Source of the DNA: Piscinibacter sp.
GTDB taxonomy: Bacteria; Pseudomonadota; Gammaproteobacteria; Burkholderiales; Burkholderiaceae_C
Reading direction: 5' to 3'
Length of the DNA: 64,000 nucleotides
NCBI GenBank assembly: GCA_016706565.1
Contig: JADJJI010000001.1
Location: 186,001-250,000, forward strand
How positions within the stretch are numbered: the stretch's first letter is position 1; every line of letters begins with the position of its first letter. Below the pieces are notes generated by a model. That model did not search any database, was not told where the DNA came from, and was given only the letters and a program-made list of their open reading frames with translations. Shown piece after piece: positions 1-8,474 of the stretch. The position numbers and the translations under genes were made by a program.

Positions 1-101
1 ACCTTCACCCGATGCAGCGTCGCCGAATAGACGGCACCCAATGGCCGGGCCAGGCCGGCCCGGACCACCAGTTGTGCGGCAAGTTCGCGTTTGGCAATCA
101 C
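1..101 (-). CDS. Partial ORF, possible polysaccharide deacetylase N-terminus
   Basis: An open frame enters from the left edge. It starts at a GTG whose bases overlap the TGA of the preceding gene (GTGA), the tight coupling seen elsewhere in this exopolysaccharide operon. Only about 33 codons are visible, beginning MIAKRELAAQLVVRAG and continuing LARPLGAVYSATLHRVKV without a stop. The start of the protein resembles what I remember of short N-termini of polysaccharide deacetylases in such operons, but no catalytic motif lies in the window. That a gene continues here is likely; its function is a guess. Confidence 0.4.
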   Translation of the reverse strand, partial: MIAKRELAAQLVVRAGLARPLGAVYSATLHRVK

Positions 102-1285
102 CGCGGCGCAACGGTTGCACCCACCGCCGCGCGACTGGCTGCCGGGCGCGGCAACACGTGATCGCGGTAGTCGGATGGGTTGCCCTCGAGGCCCTGCTCG
201 GCCGCCTTGGCGATGTTGTAGAGCTCGCGCGCGTTCACGTAGTGCAGGACGTAGCGCTTGCCGTCGTTGTAGGCTCTTTCGAGGTAGCTGAACATGGCGT
301 CGGCGGGAGCGCCGAGGAGCGTCTCCATGTCGTTCTCCTGCGCGCCATGGGTGTGCACCTTCACGAACACCCACTCGGGCCGCCCCTGCACGTGGATGTG
401 CTGGCGCACCCACAGGTCGACGCGATCATCCGTCGGCGGGCTCGAGGCACGGACGTCCGAGTTCTCGATGCGCGGAATCACGCCCCATTTACGGCGGCGC
501 CAGTTCAAGGCCAGGGGTCCCTGCACGATCATCAGGTCCCCACTTTCCTTGCGGCCGACCTCGACGTCCACCCCGTGGTTGTGGGAGCAGGGTTTGTGCG
601 GATCGTCCGTGGCGTAGTAGATGCTGTTGATCTTGGCCGTCTGCGTGTCGCTCGGTGCCGAGGGCAGCGTGAAGTCCGCATAGCAGCCCAGTTCGGCCAG
701 CACGCGGATCTCGTCATTGACGCCGCACCAGCGGCCATCGGGGCGCGAGTTGTCCAGCGCCCAGTTGCCGTGGATGAAACCGAACTTCAACTCGCCGGTG
801 AGGGGGTCTCTCGGCAGAGCGCCATGGCGCTCGTGCAGGATGGCCCCGAAGCGGCGGATCTTCTCGCGCAGGCCGTCCGCCGTGTCGTTGTCATGGTGCA
901 GGTGCACCTCGATCTCGCCGTAGCCTCGCCGGCACAGCGCTTCGAGCTTGTCCAGGTGCGGCTTCTCGTATTCCTCTTCCGGGTAGAAGAAGGTGTGCTG
1001 GGGCGCAACGCCATCGGCATCACGGTGCCTCGACGCCATGCGCTCGTATCGCTCGCACCAAGCCTGCACGCGCCGCTCCTCGACATCCGCGCTCGGCCGA
1101 CCCCACTTCGGCTCGAAGTGGTCGACAAAGCAGAACATCACGTGGACTGGCCCGTCGGGGCGCGCAGGAAGGCGCCGGCGAAGGTATGAACCGAGCCAGA
1201 TGTCGGCGTTCTTGCGCTTGAATTCACGTGCGACGACCGCTGCGCCCCCCAGCGCAAGCAGCATCGGCAGCAGCCACCAGATCAT
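98..1285 (-). CDS. Membrane-anchored polysaccharide deacetylase-like protein of the EPS cluster
   Basis: This 395-residue protein has one N-terminal hydrophobic segment (about residues 2-19) and then a soluble domain. The domain shows FCFVDHFEP near residue 50, a TFFYPEEEY stretch near 97 and EVHLHHDND near 125. This spacing of an acidic residue after the first strand and a His-rich motif later recalls the NodB/polysaccharide-deacetylase fold, in which Asp and two His bind the metal. I do not recognise an exact family. It lies 42 nt downstream of the family 2 glycosyltransferase and overlaps the next ORF by four bases, so it belongs to the exopolysaccharide operon. A role in trimming or de-acetylating the polymer is inference from fold and context. 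Confidence 0.6.
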   Translation of the reverse strand: MIWWLLPMLLALGGAAVVAREFKRKNADIWLGSYLRRRLPARPDGPVHVMFCFVDHFEPKWGRPSADVEERRVQAWCERYERMASRHRDADGVAPQHTFFYPEEEYEKPHLDKLEALCRRGYGEIEVHLHHDNDTADGLREKIRRFGAILHERHGALPRDPLTGELKFGFIHGNWALDNSRPDGRWCGVNDEIRVLAELGCYADFTLPSAPSDTQTAKINSIYYATDDPHKPCSHNHGVDVEVGRKESGDLMIVQGPLALNWRRRKWGVIPRIENSDVRASSPPTDDRVDLWVRQHIHVQGRPEWVFVKVHTHGAQENDMETLLGAPADAMFSYLERAYNDGKRYVLHYVNARELYNIAKAAEQGLEGNPSDYRDHVLPRPAASRAAVGATVAPR

Positions 1286-1327
1286 TGTTCCCGCCCCGCT
1301 CTTTTCTGTTCTAGTCGAATTGAAACA

Positions 1328-2512
1328 TCAGCGGGCCGTTCGTGCCCACGTGCCGGAGAAGCCACCGGTCAAATAGCGGTAGTACCCCACCAACAATGCC
1401 ATGTTCATGCTCACGAAGAACACCGGCAGCCGAAGCAGTCTCGGCACTGCGCCGCCCTTGCCTGCCACGTGGCCTGCCGCGGCCAGCAGATAGAACAGGA
1501 TCTGGAACGCGAGCAGCCCTCGGTACACCGGATGGGCGAACGCGAGCACCATGTTGGTGAGCAGCGCGATCACCATGCAGTGCGGCGCAAACCAGCGCAG
1601 GCACTTGTGCGACAGAAAGGCCAGCGCCGCGTAGCCATGTCGCGGGTGCAGCAATCCGACATGCCGGCGCAGCGCCTGGTAGTTGCCGATGCCGATGCGG
1701 ACGCGGCGACGGAACTCGTCTGATATGCGCGGTGGAATCTCTTCAGTCGCGCGCGCTTCCGGGTCGTAGTGGCATCGAAGTCCTTGCTCGATCAGGGCCA
1801 CGGAGATCGAGAAGTCGTCGACGATGGTGTCGGGTGGGATGGGCCGGTAGTGCTCGCGCCGCAATCCGTACACGCCGCCGTTGGCACCCAGCAGGGCTCC
1901 GAGCCGCCCCTCGAAGAACTTCAGCACGCGCTCGTAGCGCCAATAGACGTTGTCGGGGTTCTCGTTCTTCGAGCCCGCCACGAGCCTCAGTTCGCCCGAT
2001 ACGCAGCCGATGCTCGGATCCGAGAAGTGCCGCACCAGCCGGCGAACGGCGTCGGGTTCGAACGAGGTGTTGGCATCCGTGAAGACAAGAATGTCTTCTT
2101 TGGCCAGCGCGGCGAGATCGTTGATCACCGAAGGCTTGCCACGACGTTGCTCGAATGGGCGGAACACGATGCGCTCGTGCCGGGCTTCGTCCACGAGCCG
2201 ATTGGTTGCGTCGGAAGAACCATCCGAGCCGATGTAGATGCGCAGGAGTTCCGGCGGGTAGTCGCAGGCCAGGAGGTTGCGGATTCGTTCGGCGATGTGG
2301 CGTTCCTCGTTGTACGCAGCCACGAGCACGGCCACCGTGGGCAGATACTCGCTTCCCTGCAACGGCCGACGCGTGGCACCCTGCGACACATAGCGCAGGT
2401 CGGCGCGCAGCTGCTTGAGCGCGCTCAGCGCCATCAGCACCACGGGGTACAGGAAGTACGTGTACACGATGGCCAGGGCGGCCAACCAGAAAACGATCTC
2501 GACGGCGATCAT
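1328..2512 (-). CDS. Family 2 glycosyltransferase, multi-pass membrane protein
   Basis: This 394-residue protein begins with a membrane segment (about residues 4-30). A GT-A catalytic domain follows, with VAVLVAAYNEE near residue 60, the DGSSD nucleotide-sugar motif, a DANTS acidic motif near 146 and a DDF motif near 230. Three or four hydrophobic segments close the chain (about 290-385). This is the layout of processive or semi-processive inner-membrane GT2 enzymes that extend polysaccharide on the cytoplasmic face. Its ATG overlaps the stop of the upstream glycosyltransferase (ATGA), so the two are translationally coupled. The sugar it transfers cannot be told from sequence. Confidence 0.85.
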   Translation of the reverse strand: MIAVEIVFWLAALAIVYTYFLYPVVLMALSALKQLRADLRYVSQGATRRPLQGSEYLPTVAVLVAAYNEERHIAERIRNLLACDYPPELLRIYIGSDGSSDATNRLVDEARHERIVFRPFEQRRGKPSVINDLAALAKEDILVFTDANTSFEPDAVRRLVRHFSDPSIGCVSGELRLVAGSKNENPDNVYWRYERVLKFFEGRLGALLGANGGVYGLRREHYRPIPPDTIVDDFSISVALIEQGLRCHYDPEARATEEIPPRISDEFRRRVRIGIGNYQALRRHVGLLHPRHGYAALAFLSHKCLRWFAPHCMVIALLTNMVLAFAHPVYRGLLAFQILFYLLAAAGHVAGKGGAVPRLLRLPVFFVSMNMALLVGYYRYLTGGFSGTWARTAR

Positions 2513-3699
2513 GGTGTGAGGGGCGCTTGCGCGCGTTGGGCGGCGTGCTCGATCAGTTCTCGCAGCCGGGTCACGTTTTTATCCCAATCGAAGCCACGTG
2601 CATGTTCGACGATGCGTTCGCGGTCCCATTCGGTGTGCAATGCTGTGAACAATGCCGCTTCGAGCGCAGCCGTGTCCTGGGCCTGCACCATCGCGCCGGC
2701 AAAGTCGGGCAGGACCTCGGGAATGCCACCCACGCGAGTGCTGACCACCGGCGTACCGCAGGCCATCGATTCGAGCACGACGTTGGGCACGCCCTCCGCA
2801 TGGCTGGGCAGGCAGAAGACGTCGGCGGCACCGAACCACTGCACGATCTCCTCGTGCGCCAGCCTGCCGGCGAAGCGGACTCGGTCGCTGGCCCTCATCG
2901 CGGCCGCCCGTTCCGTCAGTGCGCGCACCAGCGGCCCAGCTCCGACGTAGACCAGCGTGAGGCCCGGCAGGCGCTCGCGCAGCTGCCCGAACGCCTCCAT
3001 CAGATCCATGCAACCCTTGCTCGCCAGGATGTTGCCGACATACAGGATGACCCGTTCATCGTCGGCAAACCCCAAGTCACGCCGGGCTTGCGCGCGCGGA
3101 ACGGGATGGAAGCGCACCGGGTCGACCCCGTTGTACAGCACCGTGGTTCGCGCCGGGTCGACGCCCAGTTCGGCGAGCCGGTCCGCCAGCGCCTGGCTGA
3201 CGGCCACCACGTGGCGCGAATGGTTCAGCGCCCAGCAGATCTGCGCTCGCCGTGCGGGCTCTCGCGTGAACACGTTGACATCGGAGCCGTGCACCTTTGC
3301 GATCATCGGTACGCCGGTCAGTTTCGCGACGGCAGCCACGGCGACGGCATCGGGGTAGCCCCAACTCCCGAACAGGCAATCCCAGCGCCTGAAAAGCAAG
3401 GTGGGCAGGCGCTGCAACAGCAGCGAGAGAAACAGGAAGGCCGCGTGAAATCGCCGGCCGACGCCCGGCACGTACCAATAGATCACGTAGTCGGCAAACG
3501 GCCACCGCTCGAGCGTCTGGCGCCGCAACCGTCGGTACGCCAGCGGTTGCTTGATCACTTCCAGCCACGACACGGGCACCATCACCGTGAGGTCGACCTG
3601 CTCGGCCAGACGGCCGAACTGCTGCTGGTTGAAGGTGGCGCGCGACGCGTTGAACGGGTCGGCGAAGAGGTTGGTGACGATCAGAACGCGCAAGGACAT
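2509..3699 (-). CDS. Family 4 glycosyltransferase
   Basis: This 396-residue GT-B glycosyltransferase starts MSLRVLIVTNLFADPFN. It has the GT4 C-terminal half: VILYVGNILASKG near residue 225, the donor-site region FCLPSHAEGVPNVVLESMA near 305 containing the E-x7-E type motif, and GTPVVSTRVGGIPEVL after it. It has no membrane segment apart from a hydrophobic patch near residue 95 that may dock on the membrane. It is 15 nt downstream of another GT4 gene and overlaps the GT2 gene by four bases. The expected role is transfer of a hexose to the lipid-linked exopolysaccharide unit; the specificity is unknown. Confidence 0.85.
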   Translation of the reverse strand: MSLRVLIVTNLFADPFNASRATFNQQQFGRLAEQVDLTVMVPVSWLEVIKQPLAYRRLRRQTLERWPFADYVIYWYVPGVGRRFHAAFLFLSLLLQRLPTLLFRRWDCLFGSWGYPDAVAVAAVAKLTGVPMIAKVHGSDVNVFTREPARRAQICWALNHSRHVVAVSQALADRLAELGVDPARTTVLYNGVDPVRFHPVPRAQARRDLGFADDERVILYVGNILASKGCMDLMEAFGQLRERLPGLTLVYVGAGPLVRALTERAAAMRASDRVRFAGRLAHEEIVQWFGAADVFCLPSHAEGVPNVVLESMACGTPVVSTRVGGIPEVLPDFAGAMVQAQDTAALEAALFTALHTEWDRERIVEHARGFDWDKNVTRLRELIEHAAQRAQAPLTP

Positions 3700-3714
3700 G
3701 ACGATGGGCTCGAC

Positions 3715-4860
3715 CTAGGCCGAGATGCCATCGCGCAGGCGGGCGGCCGAGGATTGCGCGGCCTCGCCGTACAGGCGCTGGTAGCCATCGCACATGGCGT
3801 CGAGCGAGCCTTCCCGCAGGGCCCAGGCTCGCGCCTGCGCACCCAGCGATGCGCGCCTCGGGGCATCCAGCGCAAGTTCGCGCATGGCGGCGGCAAGACG
3901 ATCGTCGTCGCCCGCCGGAATGACCCGGCCGGTGACGCCGTCGTGCACGATCTCGGCATTGCCACCGACAGCGGTCGCGATGATCGGCAGGGCCGCGGCG
4001 CTGGCCTCGACCAGCGCCAGCGAGTAGCCCTCCGTGCGCGACGGCAACACGAAGACATCCATCGCTGCGAGCAGGTCCGGCACGTCGTTGCGCGCTCCGA
4101 GTAGCCTGACGCGTTCGCGCAGGCCCAGACTGTCCGTCTGCGTCTCGAGTGCGGCTCGCAGCTCGCCGTCGCCAGCGATGACGAGGGCCGCGGGCACGCC
4201 GGTATCGAGCAGGGTGCGCAGGGCGACGAGCAACCGCCCCTGCTGCTTGGCCTCGTTCAGACGACCGACCGTGCCGAACAGGACAACCTCGTCGGGCAGC
4301 CCCAGTGCCGTGCGCAAGGCGGCGCCAGCGGCCGCGTTGCGTGCAACGAACCGCGAGAGGTCGATGCCATTGCGCACCACGCTGGCCTTGCTCGCCGGCA
4401 TCACGCCATGCGCGACGAAGCGCTGCCGCGCCGCTTCGCAGACGCTGACCGCATGGTCGGTGGCCAGCAGCGCCAGCCGATAGAGCTTCTCGCGACGCGC
4501 CGAAAGCTCACCGGAGCCCATGCCGTGGCGGGAGTTGAGCACCCGGGGAATGCCCAGGCCCAGCGCCGCTGCGACGGCGTAGTAGTGGGCCATCGGGTTG
4601 TGCGTGTGCAGGACGTCGCCAGCGAATTCGCGCAGCAGCGTCCTCATGCGCCGCAGCGCCTGAGCGTCCAGGCCCGACTTCTTGTCGCAGCACTCGACAC
4701 GCACACCCGCAAGTTCGGCACGTTCCGCCAAGGCGCCACGCCGCCACAGGCAGATGATGCGCACCTCGTTGCCACGTGCATGCTGGGCAGCGGCGAGCGC
4801 CACGACCACGTGCTCCAGACCACCGATATCCAGGCTCTCGACGACGTGCGCGATCCTCAT
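3715..4860 (-). CDS. Family 4 glycosyltransferase, XrtA/PEP-CTERM cluster type
   Basis: I place the start at the ATG at 4860, giving 381 residues beginning MRIAHVVESLDIGGLEHVV, which is the typical GT4 opening with the glycine-rich acceptor-site loop. This ATG overlaps the TGA of the ATPase gene (ATGA). A longer in-frame extension to 4929 lies wholly inside that gene and has no family-like sequence. The C-terminal half shows VLFGTVGRLNEAKQQ near residue 210, VFVLPSRTEGYSLALVEA near 285 (E-x7-E) and IATAVGGNAEIV. It resembles the glycosyltransferases of exosortase-A clusters, and the neighbours support this. The substrate is unknown. Confidence 0.85.
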   Translation of the reverse strand: MRIAHVVESLDIGGLEHVVVALAAAQHARGNEVRIICLWRRGALAERAELAGVRVECCDKKSGLDAQALRRMRTLLREFAGDVLHTHNPMAHYYAVAAALGLGIPRVLNSRHGMGSGELSARREKLYRLALLATDHAVSVCEAARQRFVAHGVMPASKASVVRNGIDLSRFVARNAAAGAALRTALGLPDEVVLFGTVGRLNEAKQQGRLLVALRTLLDTGVPAALVIAGDGELRAALETQTDSLGLRERVRLLGARNDVPDLLAAMDVFVLPSRTEGYSLALVEASAAALPIIATAVGGNAEIVHDGVTGRVIPAGDDDRLAAAMRELALDAPRRASLGAQARAWALREGSLDAMCDGYQRLYGEAAQSSAARLRDGISA

Positions 4861-6896
4861 CGCTTCCGGCCCGGCTCCTGCGCTGCTCGCGCGCCGTGCA
4901 CCGGCTCGGTATCGAGTGCGGCAAGCCACTGCAGCACCGCCTCGGCCGCTCGCTGGTCGGCAGAAGGCTCGCCCGCAACCTGTTCTCCGGCGAGGATCTC
5001 GTCGACGGCCAGAGCCAAGGACGCAGCATTGGCACCATCGTCAGCCAGTTCCAGGTAGGGCTTGCCGAGGCAGGCCGCCTCTTCGACCCACCTTGCCCTC
5101 GCGTCGCCGATCACCAGGCTCGCGCGCGACATCAGTGCCAGACCATCGAGAAGTCCGAGCGACGGCAGCAGCGTGACGCGATGGCGTTCGAGCCGGCTCT
5201 CGAGCGCGGCCGTGCGGATCGCATCGGCCGTCGACCGATCGGCGACCCAGAGCATGGGGATGCTTCCCTTGACGTGGGCAAAGAGTGCCTCGAGACGGCT
5301 GGCCATCGAAGCCCCCGCGGTCGCTGTCAGCGACAGCAAGGCGAAGGGCCGGGCGGTGTCGAGAGCCGAAGTGGGCAACCCGAATCGACGCAGCACTTCT
5401 GCCGCCTCCGGCAGCGCTGCACGGGTGGACTCGAGCACGGCGCCGAACAGACTCCCGACACACTGCACGCGTTCCGACGGAATGCCTTCACGGTACAGCG
5501 CGTAATGCGAGTTCACGCTGCGAGTGAATACCGCCGAAGCCAGCCGATCGACCAGCGCAGGATTGGCACCGCCCAGCGACGAAGTGGGCACGTCACGCAG
5601 TCCGCCATCGAGGCGGAGCAACGGGATGCCTCGCATGTTCGCAGCCAGAGCACAGGCCAGCACGGCATCGCCGTTGCCGATGACGGCCACGGCCGCAGGG
5701 GCCAGATCGACGATCTGGGCGTCGAATCGAAGCAGAACCTGCGCGACCATCTCCGCACCCTCGCTCGTGCCTGCATTGAGACAGACTTCGAGCATGGGCG
5801 CCGGCAACGCGTCGGCAGCGGCCTCATCGCTGCGCACATCGCGCAAGCTGCGCGAGGAAACGACGACCGGCGCGCAAGTCGAGCCCGCGGCTTCGAGCCT
5901 GGCCGCGAGGGCGCGCAACTTCAGGTAGTCGATCGGTGAGTCAGCCACCAGGAGCACGGGCCGCTCAGGCTTCGCGCCCGGCGTGCGGTGAAGCCTCATC
6001 ACCTCCGCGGCCGAAGGCAACGCCTTGACGGCCGATGGCGCGGCAACCGGCCCGCGAGGCGCCTGACCCACGCTGGCCTGCTCCCCGACTTCGGCGCGAA
6101 GATCGTCCGCCACGCCCTTCACCGAGTCTGCAGTGATCTGGTCGTCCTCAGCCAGGAAGGCCGCCAGCATGACCCGGTTGCACAGGACGTTGATGCGACG
6201 CGGAATGCCGCCCGTCGCCGCATGAATCACGTCGAAGGCCTCGGGCTCGAAATGCGGTCTGTCCTGCCAGCCCACCTTGTGCAGGCGGTGTTCGATATAG
6301 GCGCGGGTTTCCGGCAGATCGAGCGGCCCGAGGTGGCAGGATGCGATGACACGCTGTCGCAACTGCTCCATCGACTTAGACTGCAGCAGGCGCCGCAGTT
6401 CAGGTTGCCCCACCAGGAAGCTCTGCAGCAGTGCATGCTGATCGAACTGGAAGTTCGACAGCATGCGCATCTCTTCGACAGCCTCCAGGTTCAGGTTCTG
6501 GGCTTCGTCGATGATCAGTAGCGCTCGCTGGCCGCGTGTTGCCAGGAGGGTCAGGAAGGCCTCGAGCGAAGCGATCAGCTGGGCCTTCGTGAGACCGGCC
6601 GAGCTCACGCCGAACGCGGTGAGGATCGAACGCAGCAAGTCGCCGGCCTCGAGTTGCGTGCTCACCACCTGAGCTGCGACGACCTTGTCGGTATTCAACT
6701 CGGACAGCAGCGCCCGCACCAGCGTCGTCTTGCCCGCGCCGATCTCTCCGGTGACGACGATGAAGCCCTCGCCCTGGTAGGCCCCGAACCGCAGGTACGC
6801 CAACGCATTGCTGTGGCCCTTGCTGTCGAAGTAGAAGCTCGGGTCGGGACTGAGCTGGAACGGAGGGGCACTCAGCCCGAAATGCGATTCGTACAT
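4857..6896 (-). CDS. XrtA-associated ExeA-type ATPase fused to a degenerate UDP-GlcNAc 2-epimerase domain
   Basis: The 679-residue chain has two parts. Residues 1-270 are the AAA-type ATPase of XrtA/PEP-CTERM clusters (related to ExeA/GspA): the N-terminal MYESHFGLSAPPF, Walker A GEIGAGKT at 50-57, Walker B ALLIIDEAQN near 125-134 and an arginine-finger-like GGIPRRIN near 229. That family normally ends near residue 350. After a Pro/Ala linker (about 272-310), residues 311-640 follow the non-hydrolysing UDP-GlcNAc 2-epimerase (WecB) pattern: VIGNGD at 405-410, DGGLR at 430-434, VQCVGSLFGAVLES near 478 and LMSRASLVIGD...EEAACLGKP near 588-612. Several catalytic positions of WecB are altered (see findings). 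A fused structural or sugar-nucleotide-sensing role is inference. Confidence 0.8.
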   Translation of the reverse strand: MYESHFGLSAPPFQLSPDPSFYFDSKGHSNALAYLRFGAYQGEGFIVVTGEIGAGKTTLVRALLSELNTDKVVAAQVVSTQLEAGDLLRSILTAFGVSSAGLTKAQLIASLEAFLTLLATRGQRALLIIDEAQNLNLEAVEEMRMLSNFQFDQHALLQSFLVGQPELRRLLQSKSMEQLRQRVIASCHLGPLDLPETRAYIEHRLHKVGWQDRPHFEPEAFDVIHAATGGIPRRINVLCNRVMLAAFLAEDDQITADSVKGVADDLRAEVGEQASVGQAPRGPVAAPSAVKALPSAAEVMRLHRTPGAKPERPVLLVADSPIDYLKLRALAARLEAAGSTCAPVVVSSRSLRDVRSDEAAADALPAPMLEVCLNAGTSEGAEMVAQVLLRFDAQIVDLAPAAVAVIGNGDAVLACALAANMRGIPLLRLDGGLRDVPTSSLGGANPALVDRLASAVFTRSVNSHYALYREGIPSERVQCVGSLFGAVLESTRAALPEAAEVLRRFGLPTSALDTARPFALLSLTATAGASMASRLEALFAHVKGSIPMLWVADRSTADAIRTAALESRLERHRVTLLPSLGLLDGLALMSRASLVIGDARARWVEEAACLGKPYLELADDGANAASLALAVDEILAGEQVAGEPSADQRAAEAVLQWLAALDTEPVHGARAAQEPGRKR

Positions 6897-6905
6897 GGAA
6901 TTGGT

Positions 6906-8474
6906 TCAGAACCGGTGCAGCAGGGCACCGACGACAGCCATCTCGTTCGCCGGGCTCGTCACGGACGACGACACCGTCTGGTATCGCAGCCCCGCGCTGA
7001 CTCGGGTGTTGATGCTCACGATCCGGGTCATGCCGAAGCGGATCGCGGCGTCGCGGCTGGCCTGCCCGTCGCGGATGCCGAGGCCTTCGATGCGCGTATA
7101 GCGAATGCCGCCGTCGGCCGTCAGCACCGGGGACAGCCGCCGCGACACGTCGATCTCGACGCCGTACTGAAGGTTGTCGGATGAAAGCGAGGCCGGTGCG
7201 AGGACGTCCTCCACGTCCACCAGGCGCGTGCGCCTGCGGCCGAAGACGGTCGCGGACGCCGTCGTCAGGCGCCCGAAGAAGAGTGCGGTGGCGGAGACGT
7301 TGTCCTGCAGTTGGGCATAGCTCGTGTACAGCTCGACCGGGCCAGTCAAGGTGCCTGGGAGGTTCAGTTGTCGAACCAGGTCATTCACAGCCGTGCTGCG
7401 TTGGCCGGGGTCGGGATAGCGGGTCGTCAGCACCCCATCGAGCAAGCTCACGAGATTGTCGCCGGCTGCCCCGAAGAGATGGGAGCCGGACTGGGCCACC
7501 GGCATGCGGTTCGCCCGGATCGAGAAGCCGAGGAACGGCGAGCGCTGGCGCCACTCGAGGTCACCCCCCGTGCCGAAGAAGCGCTTCTCGAGCGATGCGT
7601 TCACTTCACCACGCTCGTTCGGCTGCCAGTTGAACCGGACACCCACGATCGAATCGGAACGGTCGATCAGCGAATACTCGTTGTTCTCCCGGCCGACGCT
7701 GACACCGACGATCAACTGAGGTCCGACGGCGTAGGTGCCGATCGCCCGCGCAGCGGTCTGCGTCAAGATCGCCTGGTCCGAGTAGCGAAGACGAGTCTCC
7801 TGACGGGTCAGTTCAGCAGTCCAACCGAATGGCTGCGGGCGCTGCGCAAGACGCAGGGTCTGCTCCTGCTCGTGCGAATCACGCGCCACTTCGGTCGAGG
7901 CCGCACCAGTGGCAGAACCCACGCGCCGCGTGATGATGTGATCTGTTCGAGCCAGCAAGGACAGCGACGGCGTCAGTTCGCGCTCGACATACGGCGTGAA
8001 GCGGTACCGCATCTGCGTGTAGTCGTTGAATGCAGTCGCACTCTCCGGCCGTGCTGCAAAGGGATCTGCGCTGATGCGATCTGCAGTCACCGATGCGTCG
8101 AGATACATCAGACGCTCGACCAGCTGACTTCGCAGACTGAGCGAGCCACGCGGGCGGACGATCGAGTCCTGCGCGTTGTTGAGGTAGGTGACAGCCTCGA
8201 GTCCGAAGGTCCCCTCGATTGCAGCCCGCCCCCCGCGAGAGGTCACATGAAGGCGCGGATTCACGCTGATGATCGTGTCGGACTGAGCCTGGTCACGGGA
8301 CGTGAACGAGGCGTTGTTGGTCACGGTGACCGTACTCTCGACTTCCGGCTGAACGCGCAACGCCTGCGCGCCGACATGCTCGCCCAAGGCACCCAGCCCG
8401 ATCAGGACGGCCAACGGGCCGAGTCTCGACAAACCGGCTCGACGGTCAGTCGCCGTAGCCATAACCATTGCCAT
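6906..8474 (-). CDS. Outer-membrane beta-barrel protein of the XrtA/PEP-CTERM EPS cluster
   Basis: This protein of up to 522 residues has an N-terminal signal peptide (hydrophobic LGPLAVLIGLGALGEHVGAQA, cleavage after about residue 37). A series of amphipathic strands follows, and the chain ends in an aromatic residue (VVGALLHRF), typical of outer-membrane barrels. It matches the large 'PEP-CTERM system-associated outer membrane protein' family that sits between the tyrosine kinase and the ATPase in these operons; I infer it forms or assists the export pore. Three Met codons lie at the start (8474, 8468, 8462). All overlap the 3' end of the kinase gene, and the exact start is undecided. The ATPase gene follows after nine bases. 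Confidence 0.8.
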   Translation of the reverse strand: MAMVMATATDRRAGLSRLGPLAVLIGLGALGEHVGAQALRVQPEVESTVTVTNNASFTSRDQAQSDTIISVNPRLHVTSRGGRAAIEGTFGLEAVTYLNNAQDSIVRPRGSLSLRSQLVERLMYLDASVTADRISADPFAARPESATAFNDYTQMRYRFTPYVERELTPSLSLLARTDHIITRRVGSATGAASTEVARDSHEQEQTLRLAQRPQPFGWTAELTRQETRLRYSDQAILTQTAARAIGTYAVGPQLIVGVSVGRENNEYSLIDRSDSIVGVRFNWQPNERGEVNASLEKRFFGTGGDLEWRQRSPFLGFSIRANRMPVAQSGSHLFGAAGDNLVSLLDGVLTTRYPDPGQRSTAVNDLVRQLNLPGTLTGPVELYTSYAQLQDNVSATALFFGRLTTASATVFGRRRTRLVDVEDVLAPASLSSDNLQYGVEIDVSRRLSPVLTADGGIRYTRIEGLGIRDGQASRDAAIRFGMTRIVSINTRVSAGLRYQTVSSSVTSPANEMAVVGALLHRF

